Below the pieces are notes generated by a model, which was given only the letters and a program-made list of their open reading frames with translations, was not told where the DNA came from and did not search any database. A DNA stretch of 64,000 nucleotides from positions 806,001 to 870,000 of the forward strand of contig NZ_VJXX01000001.1 of NCBI RefSeq assembly GCF_009377195.2, given 5' to 3'. The number at the start of each line of letters is the position of its first letter. The first letter of the stretch is position 1. A program made the translations under genes and the position numbers. The DNA is from Arthrobacter bussei (GTDB taxonomy: Bacteria > Actinomycetota > Actinomycetes > Actinomycetales > Micrococcaceae). Below, piece by piece: positions 41,155 to 48,355 of the stretch.

Positions 41155-42180
41155 ATGAAGATCGGAATCCTCACCAGCGGCGGCGACTGCCCCGGGCTGA
41201 ACGCCGTCATCCGTGGCGCCGTGCTCAAGGGCATCAAGACGTACGACCAGGAGTTCGTGGGATTCCGGGACGGGTGGCGAGGCGTCGTCGAGGGTGACGT
41301 CGTCGACCTTCCCCGCCATGCGGTGCGGGGCATCTCCAAGCAGGGCGGCACCATCCTCGGCACCTCGCGCACCAACCCGTTCGAGGGCAAGGGCGGCGCG
41401 GAGGCCATCAAGGCCAATCTCGACCGGTTGGGCATCGACGCGGTCATCGCCATCGGCGGCGAGGGCACGCTGGCCGCCGCGAAGCGGCTGACGGACCTCG
41501 GCCTCAAGATCGTGGGTGTTCCCAAGACGGTCGACAACGATCTCGACGCCACCGACTACACCTTCGGGTTCGACACCGCCGTGCAGATCGCCACCGAGGC
41601 GATCGACCGCCTGCGCACCACCGGCGAATCCCACAGCCGCTGCATGATCGCCGAGGTCATGGGGCGCCACGTCGGGTGGATCGCCCTGCATGCCGGCATG
41701 GCCTCCGGTGCGCACGCCATCCTCATCCCCGAGCAGCAGACGAGCATCGAGCAGATCGCCGAATGGGTCTCGGATGCCAACGCCCGAGGCCGCGCGCCCC
41801 TCGTGGTCGTCGCGGAGGGCTTTGTGCCCTCGCACATGGAGCAGGCCCACTCGGAACGCGGACTGGACACCTTCGGCCGCCCCCGCCTCGGCGGCATCGC
41901 CGACCAGCTCGCACCCGAGCTGGAGTCCCGCACAGGCATCGAGACCCGCGCCACCATCCTCGGACACATCCAGCGCGGCGGCGTGCCGACGTCCTTCGAC
42001 CGCGTCCTCGCCACGCGCCTCGGCATGGCGGCGGTGGATTCCGTCAAGGACGAGCTGTGGGGCACGATGGTCTCGCTGAACGGCACGGAGATCGCCCACG
42101 TGGGCTTCGAGGCCGCACTCGGAAATCTGAAGCGGGTTCCGCAGCACCGCTACGACGAAGCCGCCATCCTCTTCGGGTGA
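41155..42180 (+). CDS. pfkA: 6-phosphofructokinase
   Basis: Phosphorylates fructose 6-phosphate in glycolysis. 341 residues with TSGGDCPGLNAVIRG, GGEGTLAAAKRL and PKTVDNDLDATDYTFGFDTA, then EVMGRHVGWIALHAG. The Gly in GGEGT points to ATP as donor, while the Lys in PKTVDND is typical of PPi enzymes; this mix is known from other actinobacterial (group III) enzymes. TAGAAT at 41081-41086 is a good -10. GAAGGAAA lies upstream of the ATG. Confidence 0.95.
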   Translation: MKIGILTSGGDCPGLNAVIRGAVLKGIKTYDQEFVGFRDGWRGVVEGDVVDLPRHAVRGISKQGGTILGTSRTNPFEGKGGAEAIKANLDRLGIDAVIAIGGEGTLAAAKRLTDLGLKIVGVPKTVDNDLDATDYTFGFDTAVQIATEAIDRLRTTGESHSRCMIAEVMGRHVGWIALHAGMASGAHAILIPEQQTSIEQIAEWVSDANARGRAPLVVVAEGFVPSHMEQAHSERGLDTFGRPRLGGIADQLAPELESRTGIETRATILGHIQRGGVPTSFDRVLATRLGMAAVDSVKDELWGTMVSLNGTEIAHVGFEAALGNLKRVPQHRYDEAAILFG

Positions 42181-42908
42181 CCGTGGAACTCGATCCCGGC
42201 ACCGTCTCGATCATCAGGCTCGCCTGGTCACGGCTTCTCGGACTGGAGGACGGCGCCCTCGAGGGCGACGGCGGCGATCGCCTCTACAGCGTGGACGACG
42301 ACACCGGGGTCCTGACCTTCGTGACCCTGTTCGGCCGCGAGATCCTGAAGGGTCCGCGGTGGGCGGTCGACGCGGGCAGGACGCTGACGGGTCCCGACCT
42401 CCGGAGCCACTCGACCCTGCTCTCCCTGAGCCGCGACCACGGCGGCCGGGGACTCGGCGAGGCACGGCTGTACTTCTGCGACACGCTGCCCCGCTTCGAC
42501 GGCCCTCCGGCGGTGGTGTCGGGCGAGCGGGATCTCGTCCTCGATCTCGAACGCCGGTGCCCGCCCGACGATGTCGCGGAAGCCGGCCTCAGCGAGTCGG
42601 AGCACCCTTTCGTACTGGTGGAGGGCGACGGCGAGCCGGAAGCGGGCCGCCCGGTGCCGCTGGCCGGGGCGGGCTACGACATCTGGGAGGGGATCCTCGC
42701 GCACCTGGCCGTCATCACCCCGCCCGACGAACGGCGGAAGGGCTACGCCCAGCGCATCGCGGCCGTGGCGGTGGCGGAGTCCATGGCTGCCGGCCTGGTG
42801 CCCCAGTGGCGCGCTCGGACGGACAACACAGCATCGCAGCGCACCGCGCTGCGGGCGGGATTCGCCTACGCCGGGACCCAGACGTCGGTCATCCTCGACG
42901 CGAAGTGA
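42177..42908 (+). CDS. GNAT-family N-acetyltransferase
   Basis: 243 residues from GTG 42177, which overlaps the pfkA stop as GTGA (a GTG at 42183 is also possible). The acetyl-CoA region is LAVITPPDERRKGYAQRIAA, and the end NTASQRTALRAGFAYAGTQT is typical GNAT. The N-terminal half has no recognised domain. Translational coupling to pfkA is suggested; substrate unknown. The long open frame upstream inside pfkA is a shadow. Confidence 0.82.
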   Translation: MTVELDPGTVSIIRLAWSRLLGLEDGALEGDGGDRLYSVDDDTGVLTFVTLFGREILKGPRWAVDAGRTLTGPDLRSHSTLLSLSRDHGGRGLGEARLYFCDTLPRFDGPPAVVSGERDLVLDLERRCPPDDVAEAGLSESEHPFVLVEGDGEPEAGRPVPLAGAGYDIWEGILAHLAVITPPDERRKGYAQRIAAVAVAESMAAGLVPQWRARTDNTASQRTALRAGFAYAGTQTSVILDAK

Positions 42909-42962
42909 CCCTCCCGGCAGGCCGGAACGGCGGGCACCCTGCTGACGGGCGCGCGGAGGCGG

Positions 42963-43397
42963 TCACCCGTCGAACAGGGCCATGAGCTCGGTCCGGCCGA
43001 ACATCTCCGCTGCGGCCCGAGCGGACGGGGTACCGGCGTCGGGGTCCGCTCCCGCGTCGAGGAGCAGCCGCGCGACCTCGGTGTGACCCTTGAAGACGGC
43101 GCCCGCGAGCGGGGTCTGCCCGCGGTCGTTCGCCTGGTCGGCGTCGCCTCCGCGCGCCAGCAGGTCACGGACGATCGCGGGATGCCCGCTGTAGGCGGCC
43201 AGCATGAGCAGGCTGTCGCCCGCCGTGTTGGTCAGCGTGTGGGGCACCCCGGCGTCGAGGTAGCGGGTGAGCGTCGCGGCGTCGCCCTGCCGCGCGGCGT
43301 CGAACAGGGCATGCGCCAGGGCGATCGCCGCCGCCGCTCCGTCGTCGCCCGGGGCCGCCTGCCGGCCGCCGCCCTGACCGTCATGGACACCGGTCAC
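42963..43397 (-). CDS. Ankyrin-repeat protein
   Basis: 144 residues with three to four ankyrin units: AARQGDAATLTRYLDAGVP, TNTAGDSLLMLAAYSGHPAI, NDRGQTPLAGAVFKGHTEVA and LLLDAGADPDAG. A protein-protein interaction module with no catalytic motif. It overlaps ygfZ by four bases and probably shares its transcript. Function unknown. Confidence 0.9.
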   Translation of the reverse strand: MTGVHDGQGGGRQAAPGDDGAAAAIALAHALFDAARQGDAATLTRYLDAGVPHTLTNTAGDSLLMLAAYSGHPAIVRDLLARGGDADQANDRGQTPLAGAVFKGHTEVARLLLDAGADPDAGTPSARAAAEMFGRTELMALFDG

Positions 43398-44491
43398 CGC
43401 GGCGCCCTCAGGAAGCCCGTGGCGCGTCCGACCACCTGGCCGGCGTCAGGCGCGACGATGACCTCCTGCGCTGCGGCGTAGAGCTCGTCGCCGTCCTGCA
43501 CCAGGAGGTCCGCGGAGGCGTCGACGGACCGCTTGAGGACGGCGAGGGCGATGGGGCCCATCTCGTAGTGGTGACCGACGGAGGTGACCCGGCCCACGGT
43601 CCTGCCCTCGCTGAGCACCGGGCTGCCCGCCACGGGAAGCGTGTGCTGGCTGCCGTCGAGGTGCAGGAAGGTCAGGCGCCGCGGAGGATGCCCGAGGTTG
43701 TGCACGCGCGCGACGGTCTCCTGACCCTTGTAGCAGCCCTTGGCGAGATGCACGGCGGTGCGCATGAGGTCGAGTTCGTGCGGGATGGTCTTCTCGTCGG
43801 TCTCGAACCCGGGCCGGGGCCGCCAGGCGGCGATCCGCAGGGCTTCCGCGGCCGATGAACCGGCCAGGGCGAGCCCCGTCCGGGTCACGGTCGTGTCCAG
43901 TGCTCCGCGCGGCACGAGGTACTCGAACCAAGGGCGCTCGCGGCCGGGGTGGGAGCCTGCCTCGACCGTGGAGTACGCGTACCCACCCACGCCGACGGCG
44001 GGCCAGGGATCCTCCCAGACGACGACATCGGTGCCCAGCTCGGGCAGCGCGCCGGTCGCTCCGAGCACCGCCCACTCGTCCGTGGCGTCCGTCACCTCGA
44101 CCCGCAGCATGAACTTCATGCGCTCGAGCCAGGCGGCGAGCGGCGCGGCCTCCCCACCCTCGGTGATCAGCCAGGCCGTGGTGCCGTCGTCGACGATGTG
44201 GATCGAGTACTCGATGCGCCCCTGGACGGTGAGCAGCAGGGTCTCCGAGCTCTGCCCGGGCCGCAGTCCGAGCAGCAGCTGGGAGGACAGGGTGTTGAGC
44301 CAGCTCAACCGGTCCGGTCCGGCGACCGTGACGACACCGCGGTGCGAGAGGTCCACGACGGCCTGCCCCTCGGCGAGGACACGCTGCTCACGGAAGGGAT
44401 CCCCGTAGTGGGACGCGACGTGTGCGTCCGCTCCCCCGCCTTCGACGGCGCCGGGACGGGCAAGGAGTGGGCTGGGTGTGCTCATGACCAT
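43394..44491 (-). CDS. ygfZ: Folate-binding protein YgfZ (GcvT-like)
   Basis: Tetrahydrofolate-binding protein that supports repair or assembly of some Fe-S enzymes and tRNA modification. 365 residues. It shows RLSWLNTLSSQLL near the start and the diagnostic Cys motif in LAKGCYKGQETVARVHNLG. ATG at 44491 has GGAAGG upstream; a second ATG two codons on is also possible. First gene of a pair with the ankyrin protein. Confidence 0.92.
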   Translation of the reverse strand: MVMSTPSPLLARPGAVEGGGADAHVASHYGDPFREQRVLAEGQAVVDLSHRGVVTVAGPDRLSWLNTLSSQLLLGLRPGQSSETLLLTVQGRIEYSIHIVDDGTTAWLITEGGEAAPLAAWLERMKFMLRVEVTDATDEWAVLGATGALPELGTDVVVWEDPWPAVGVGGYAYSTVEAGSHPGRERPWFEYLVPRGALDTTVTRTGLALAGSSAAEALRIAAWRPRPGFETDEKTIPHELDLMRTAVHLAKGCYKGQETVARVHNLGHPPRRLTFLHLDGSQHTLPVAGSPVLSEGRTVGRVTSVGHHYEMGPIALAVLKRSVDASADLLVQDGDELYAAAQEVIVAPDAGQVVGRATGFLRAPR

Positions 44492-44540
44492 GTAACGCCT
44501 TCCGAGCGTGACTATTCCTGCGGTGGTGCGGGCGGCAGCC

Positions 44541-44598
44541 GGACGGGCGGCAGGGTCAGGACGTCTTCCGGACGGGCGGCAGGGTCAGAACGTCTTCT
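44541..44598. repeat. 29-bp tandem duplication spanning the nitrobindin gene end
   Basis: GGACGGGCGGCAGGGTCAG begins copies at 44541 and 44570, 29 bp apart, one base different. The second copy contains the stop codon (44585-44587) and the last four codons of the gene, so the first is a duplicated gene end lying just downstream. It looks like a recent small duplication. Confidence 0.85.
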
Positions 44599-45184
44599 TG
44601 AGGATCGCCGATGCGTGCGCCTCGAGCGCGTTGCCGTCCGCCGCGACGTCCCAGCGCCAGTAGAGATCACCCTCCACCAGGCCGAAGAGGCGCGTGGCCG
44701 CGGTGTACTCCTTGGAGTGCTGTCCGCGCATCACGAGGTCCGTGCTCAGCTGGATCTGCGGACCCTTGATGCTGCCGTAGTACAGTTCGGCGATGCCGCC
44801 GGGGTGCACGATGGTCGCCGTGATGTCGAAGCCGCCGGCGTCGTTGCGGAACTGCTCCACCTCGTCGGCGCTCTTCAGGGCGGGGACGATGTCGGCGGGG
44901 TTCAGACCCGGGCCGACGTCGGAGTCGTCGAGCTTGCGCTCCAACGACCAGAAACCCGTCTCCACCGAGAGCGGGCGCAACTGCGCGCCCTGCTCGTCGA
45001 TGAGCCAGGACTCCGCGCTGTACTGCAGGTAGGGAAGGCCGTGCTGGGAGAAGACGACACGCTGGGAGAAACGCTCCGATTCAGCAGTCCCCTCACCGAG
45101 CATCCCGGTGCCCTCCCAGGTTCCGAGGAGCCACGACAGCGGGACGAGCTCGGGCGTGAGGTCGGTGGGCAGATCGATCGACAT
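44585..45184 (-). CDS. FABP/nitrobindin-like heme-binding domain protein
   Basis: 199 residues with the family mark GTWEGTG (about residue 21), then FSQRVVFSQHGLPYLQYSAE and GGFDITATIVHPGGIAELY. This is the THAP4/nitrobindin type of beta-barrel, known to bind heme and nitric oxide in relatives; the function here is inferred. ATG 45184 lies 19 bases after a tiny membrane-protein gene, probably in one transcript. Its last codons fall in a 29-bp duplication. Confidence 0.88.
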   Translation of the reverse strand: MSIDLPTDLTPELVPLSWLLGTWEGTGMLGEGTAESERFSQRVVFSQHGLPYLQYSAESWLIDEQGAQLRPLSVETGFWSLERKLDDSDVGPGLNPADIVPALKSADEVEQFRNDAGGFDITATIVHPGGIAELYYGSIKGPQIQLSTDLVMRGQHSKEYTAATRLFGLVEGDLYWRWDVAADGNALEAHASAILKKTF

Positions 45185-45203
45185 GGGGCTCCGGGCCGAT
45201 CGG

Positions 45204-45317
45204 CTACTTCTGGCCCTTGTAGAGGCGCGTGATCACGAGGGCTGCGAAACCGGCCATGCCGAGACCGGCGAGGACCAGCAGCGAGATGAAGAAGATTTCA
45301 AGAGCGAGGATGGACAT
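45204..45317 (-). CDS. 37-residue single-helix membrane protein
   Basis: Too short for usual gene finders. It reads MSILALEIFFISLLVLAG, then LGMAGFAALVITRLYKGQK: a single membrane helix of about 27 residues with a basic end. TAGGAT lies exactly six bases before the ATG, the leaderless-promoter pattern seen at other genes here. It is followed closely by the nitrobindin-like gene. Function unknown. Confidence 0.65.
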   Translation of the reverse strand: MSILALEIFFISLLVLAGLGMAGFAALVITRLYKGQK

Positions 45318-45417
45318 GCCTCCATCCTAGCGCGGGGCACCGACGCCCCGGGACGTGCTCGCCGCAGCGCGGACGGCTTCCCGGGCGGAGGCAGCGGCAC
45401 GCCCGGTGGGAGGACGA

Positions 45418-46170
45418 TCAGGCCAGGAGCAGCTTCTCGAGGAAGTACACGACGGCGCCGAGGGCCAGCACCGGGGCCACGCCCGCCGCGATCGCCGCGG
45501 TGGTGTCGAGGGGGGACTCGCGGGCCACGAGGAGGCGGCGGGTGCCGGCGAGGACCGCTCCGCACGCCACGCCCACCACGGCGGCGGGAAGGGCCGGGAC
45601 ATCGGTGAACAGGAGTGCGCCCAGCGGACCGGCGAGCGCTGCGAGGACGACGGCGGCAGGAGCCACGAGGCGGTCGGGCAGGGGCAGGAGGCACACGGCG
45701 ATCGCGATGATGATGCTCACCCCCGTGACGAGGAGGACGCCCGAATCGGCAGCATTCACCCCCAGCCTGTCGGCGGCCACCCAGCCCGATCCCATGGCCA
45801 CGGCGATCACTCCCGAGCTCGCCCCGAGCGTCGATTCCAGGCGGTAGCTCTGTCCCGTGCCGCGGATCAGCTGGATCATGAAGACGGCCCCGACACCGAG
45901 GGCCACCGACGCGGGGAACCAGGTCAGGAAGGACGGCCCGGGGCCGGCGGCGGTGAGGACGACGGCCAGCAGGGCGCTCAGTCCGATCGCCGCGGCCTGG
46001 CTCTTCCGGGCGGGCACCCGGAGGATCGCGGGCCAGCCGATCGCCGCGACGAGGCACAGCACTCCGGCGACGATCGCCACCGACGGCGACGAGACATAGG
46101 AGGCCCCGACGATCGCCGCCGTCGCCCCCGACGCGGCCCCTGCCGCTGCGGCCACACTCGTCCTCTTCAT
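45418..46170 (-). CDS. Polytopic membrane protein of unknown function
   Basis: 250 residues with about eight to nine hydrophobic helices covering nearly the whole length (for example IVAGVLCLVAAIGWPAIL and SIIIAIAVCLLPLPDRLVAP). No transporter or enzyme motif was recognised. It stands alone between the small membrane gene and divergent glnR. Confidence 0.8.
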   Translation of the reverse strand: MKRTSVAAAAGAASGATAAIVGASYVSSPSVAIVAGVLCLVAAIGWPAILRVPARKSQAAAIGLSALLAVVLTAAGPGPSFLTWFPASVALGVGAVFMIQLIRGTGQSYRLESTLGASSGVIAVAMGSGWVAADRLGVNAADSGVLLVTGVSIIIAIAVCLLPLPDRLVAPAAVVLAALAGPLGALLFTDVPALPAAVVGVACGAVLAGTRRLLVARESPLDTTAAIAAGVAPVLALGAVVYFLEKLLLA

Positions 46171-46373
46171 CCCAGCAATACTGCCCTACGTCCTCGGGGG
46201 GCGGGAAAACGGCGGCGGGACGCCCGGCGCACGGACACCGTCGCGTGCGCCGCATCACAGGCCGGGGAGGCCTGCGGCTATACTTGCCCACATCTCTACC
46301 CGCCTCGCCCACCCGTCCAGGGGGCGGTGGCGCCGCTGCCCGATGATGCGCATTCCCGACCCGTGGAGGACAC

Positions 46374-47081
46374 ATGCCGCACATCCTGATGCTCACGAAC
46401 ACGACCGGATCGTCCGTCGACATCCTGCCGGCCCTCGAACTGCTGAACCACAAGGTGCACATCCTCGCGGCCGAGCCCACGGCCCTCCTCGAGACGGAAC
46501 CGTGCGACGTCGTCCTCGTGGACGCGCGGAAGGACCTCGTGGGCGCCCGGTCGCTGACCCAGCTGCTGAAGGCGACGGGCCTGAGTGCCCCCCTGGTCCT
46601 CGTCCTGACGGAGGGCGGTATGGCCGCCGTCGCGGCCAACTGGCTCGCCGACGACGTCGTGCTCGACTCCGCGGGTCCTGCGGAGGTGGAGGCCAGGCTG
46701 CGCCTAGTCATCGCGAGGTCCGCCGCTGCCGGCGAGGAGACCAGCACGGAGATCCACGCCTCCGGGGTGGTCATCGACGAGGCCAGCTACACGGCCCGGG
46801 TCGGCGGCGAGCCGCTGAACCTGACCTACAAGGAGTTCGAGCTCCTGAAGTACCTGGCGCAGCACCCCGGCCGCGTCTTCACCCGTGACCAGCTCCTGCA
46901 CGAGGTCTGGGGCTACGACTACTACGGGGGCACGCGCACCGTCGACGTGCACGTGCGGCGCCTCCGGGCGAAGCTGGGCTCGGACCACGAGCAGCTCATC
47001 GGCACCGTGCGCAACGTCGGGTACCGGTTCACACTCACCCGTCTCCCCGAGGACCGCAGCTCGGTCAACCAGGACGCCTGA
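46374..47081 (+). CDS. glnR: GlnR-type orphan response regulator
   Basis: OmpR-like winged-helix regulator, 235 residues. The receiver lacks the usual acidic pair at its start ([10 protein letters not shown]) and the conserved Lys, but keeps an Asp at residue 50 ([10 protein letters not shown]). The DNA-binding domain is complete: [51 protein letters not shown]. No kinase is adjacent. Position just before mshD matches the mycobacterial glnR-mshD neighbourhood, supporting a nitrogen-control role. TATACT at 46279-46284 is the probable -10; GTGGAGG precedes the ATG. Confidence 0.86.
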   Translation: MPHILMLTNTTGSSVDILPALELLNHKVHILAAEPTALLETEPCDVVLVDARKDLVGARSLTQLLKATGLSAPLVLVLTEGGMAAVAANWLADDVVLDSAGPAEVEARLRLVIARSAAAGEETSTEIHASGVVIDEASYTARVGGEPLNLTYKEFELLKYLAQHPGRVFTRDQLLHEVWGYDYYGGTRTVDVHVRRLRAKLGSDHEQLIGTVRNVGYRFTLTRLPEDRSSVNQDA

Positions 47082-47119
47082 CCGGAGGCCGCCCGGACAA
47101 GGACCCCCGCGGGAACGAC

Positions 47120-47154
47120 GAAACCCCCTTCCACCACGGGTGGAAGGGGGTTTC
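47120..47154. terminator. Strong hairpin after glnR, usable from both sides
   Basis: A perfect 16-bp stem with a 3-base loop (arms 47120-47135 and 47139-47154). On the plus strand it lies 38 bases after glnR and ends GGGGGTTTC. On the minus strand it lies just after the tRNA-like element and could end that transcript. Confidence 0.85.
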
Positions 47155-47175
47155 GCTGTCCCGGTGACGGGACCG

Positions 47176-47230
47176 TGGTGGAGGACATACGGGTCGAACG
47201 TATCGCGGGCACCCCACTGGTGCATCCCCC
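47176..47230 (-). ncRNA. 55-nt tRNA-like mini RNA with encoded CCA
   Basis: Reading 5' to 3' on the minus strand: acceptor strand GGGGGAT; hairpin GCACC-AGTGG-GGTGC; linker CCGCG; T-arm ATACG, loop TTCGACC, CGTAT; acceptor strand GTCCTCC; then ACCA. The acceptor pairs at all seven positions (two G-U). The T-stem is perfect and the T-loop fits the tRNA consensus. There is one short hairpin where D and anticodon arms should be, so it cannot decode. A promoter-like pair lies just upstream and a strong hairpin downstream. It could be a tRNA-like regulatory RNA, a tmRNA-like relic or a degenerate tRNA. Confidence 0.55.
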
Positions 47231-47244
47231 TCGAGCAGGTCACG

Positions 47245-47273
47245 ACACTACCCCACGCCCGGGCGACCGGCAA
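47245..47273 (-). promoter_or_regulatory. Candidate promoter of the tRNA-like RNA
   Basis: On the minus strand TTGCCG (47268-47273) and TAGTGT (47245-47250) are 17 bases apart. Transcription would start about eight bases before the acceptor stem, as is common for tRNA genes. The same -10 hexamer occurs in the candidate rpoB promoter. Confidence 0.5.
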
Positions 47274-47308
47274 ACCGGCACCGACCGGGGCAGGGCTAGG
47301 CTGGGCGC

Positions 47309-48280
47309 ATGACCGCCGTCGAGCACACACCCACCTGGTCCGTCGACAGGATCGCCGGCGCGCCGGCGGTCGCGACCCTCGAGGAGATCCGCCGCCTCGC
47401 CGCGGCAGCCTCCGAGGCCGACGGCAACCCTCCCCTCTCGGAGCAGACCCTCGTCACGCTGCGCGCCGAGGACGCCGGCGAGCGACTGCTCGTCATCACC
47501 GCGCGGTCCGCGGGCCAGCCGGACAGCGATCTGGCCGGAGTCGCGGTGATCACCCGCGGGTCGGGCGACGGCTCCGTCCTCGAGCTCGTCGTCGGGCCGG
47601 ACTGCCGGGGGGAGGGCGCCGGAACGGCGTTGATCGAGGCCGTCCTCGCCGAAGGGATCACCGATCTCCGCGGCTGGTCCCACGGCAACCATTCGGCGGC
47701 CGCCGACCTCGCCGCGCGCTTCGGCTACGCGCCCGTGCGGGAACTCTGGCGCATGCGGCTCACGCGTGCCGCCGTCGAGCAGTCGGTCCCCGCCCTGCGC
47801 CTGCCCGACGGCGTCGTGCTGCGTCCCTTCGTCCGCGGTCGGGACGAGGAGGCCTGGCTCGCCGTCAACGCCGCCGCCTTCGCGCACCATCCGGAACAGG
47901 GGGCGACGACGCGCGCGGACCTCGAGGCACGCCTGGACGAGGACTGGTTCGACGCCGCGGGCTTCCTGCTCGCCGTGCGGTCCGCGGACGACACCCTGCT
48001 CGGCTTCCACTGGACGAAGGTCCACCCGGGCACCGGCGGGCACCCGGCCATGGGCGAGGTCTACGTCGTCGGGGTGGCGCCCGAGGCGCAGGGTACCGGC
48101 CTCGGTAAGGCGCTGACCATCGCGGGGATCGACCACCTGCACGGCAAGGGCCTGCAGGCGATCATGCTCTACGTCGACGCGGACAACACCGCCGCCGTCG
48201 CGCTGTACCGCGCCCTCGGTTTCACCCGGTGGGACGTGGACGTCATGTACGCGCGGACCGCGGCGCAGGCCACCTTGTAA
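47309..48280 (+). CDS. mshD: Mycothiol synthase
   Basis: Acetylates the cysteine amine of Cys-GlcN-Ins with acetyl-CoA, the last step of mycothiol synthesis. 323 residues made of two GNAT domains. The C-terminal half has VYVVGVAPEAQGTGLGKALT, HLHGKGLQAIMLYVDADN and AVALYRALGF, diagnostic of MshD. TAGGCT ends six bases before the ATG and there is no ribosome site, so the mRNA is probably leaderless. Next to glnR as in mycobacteria. Confidence 0.94.
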   Translation: MTAVEHTPTWSVDRIAGAPAVATLEEIRRLAAAASEADGNPPLSEQTLVTLRAEDAGERLLVITARSAGQPDSDLAGVAVITRGSGDGSVLELVVGPDCRGEGAGTALIEAVLAEGITDLRGWSHGNHSAAADLAARFGYAPVRELWRMRLTRAAVEQSVPALRLPDGVVLRPFVRGRDEEAWLAVNAAAFAHHPEQGATTRADLEARLDEDWFDAAGFLLAVRSADDTLLGFHWTKVHPGTGGHPAMGEVYVVGVAPEAQGTGLGKALTIAGIDHLHGKGLQAIMLYVDADNTAAVALYRALGFTRWDVDVMYARTAAQATL

Positions 48281-48355
48281 GGTTATTTTCGAGGCGTACC
48301 CCTGCCCGATCACGGCGGGGTACGCGATGATGCCCGCCCACCTGCAGGAGACGCC

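Noticed and set aside
41676-42176. N-terminal extension of the acetyltransferase frame inside pfkA
   Set aside because: Arg/Pro-rich sequence overlapping pfkA; the GTGA overlap at 42177 gives a normal start.
45233-46774. 513-codon minus-strand frame over the membrane protein and glnR
   Set aside because: Arg/Pro-rich shadow; the 45418-46170 frame on the same strand gives a coherent membrane protein, and glnR occupies the other strand.
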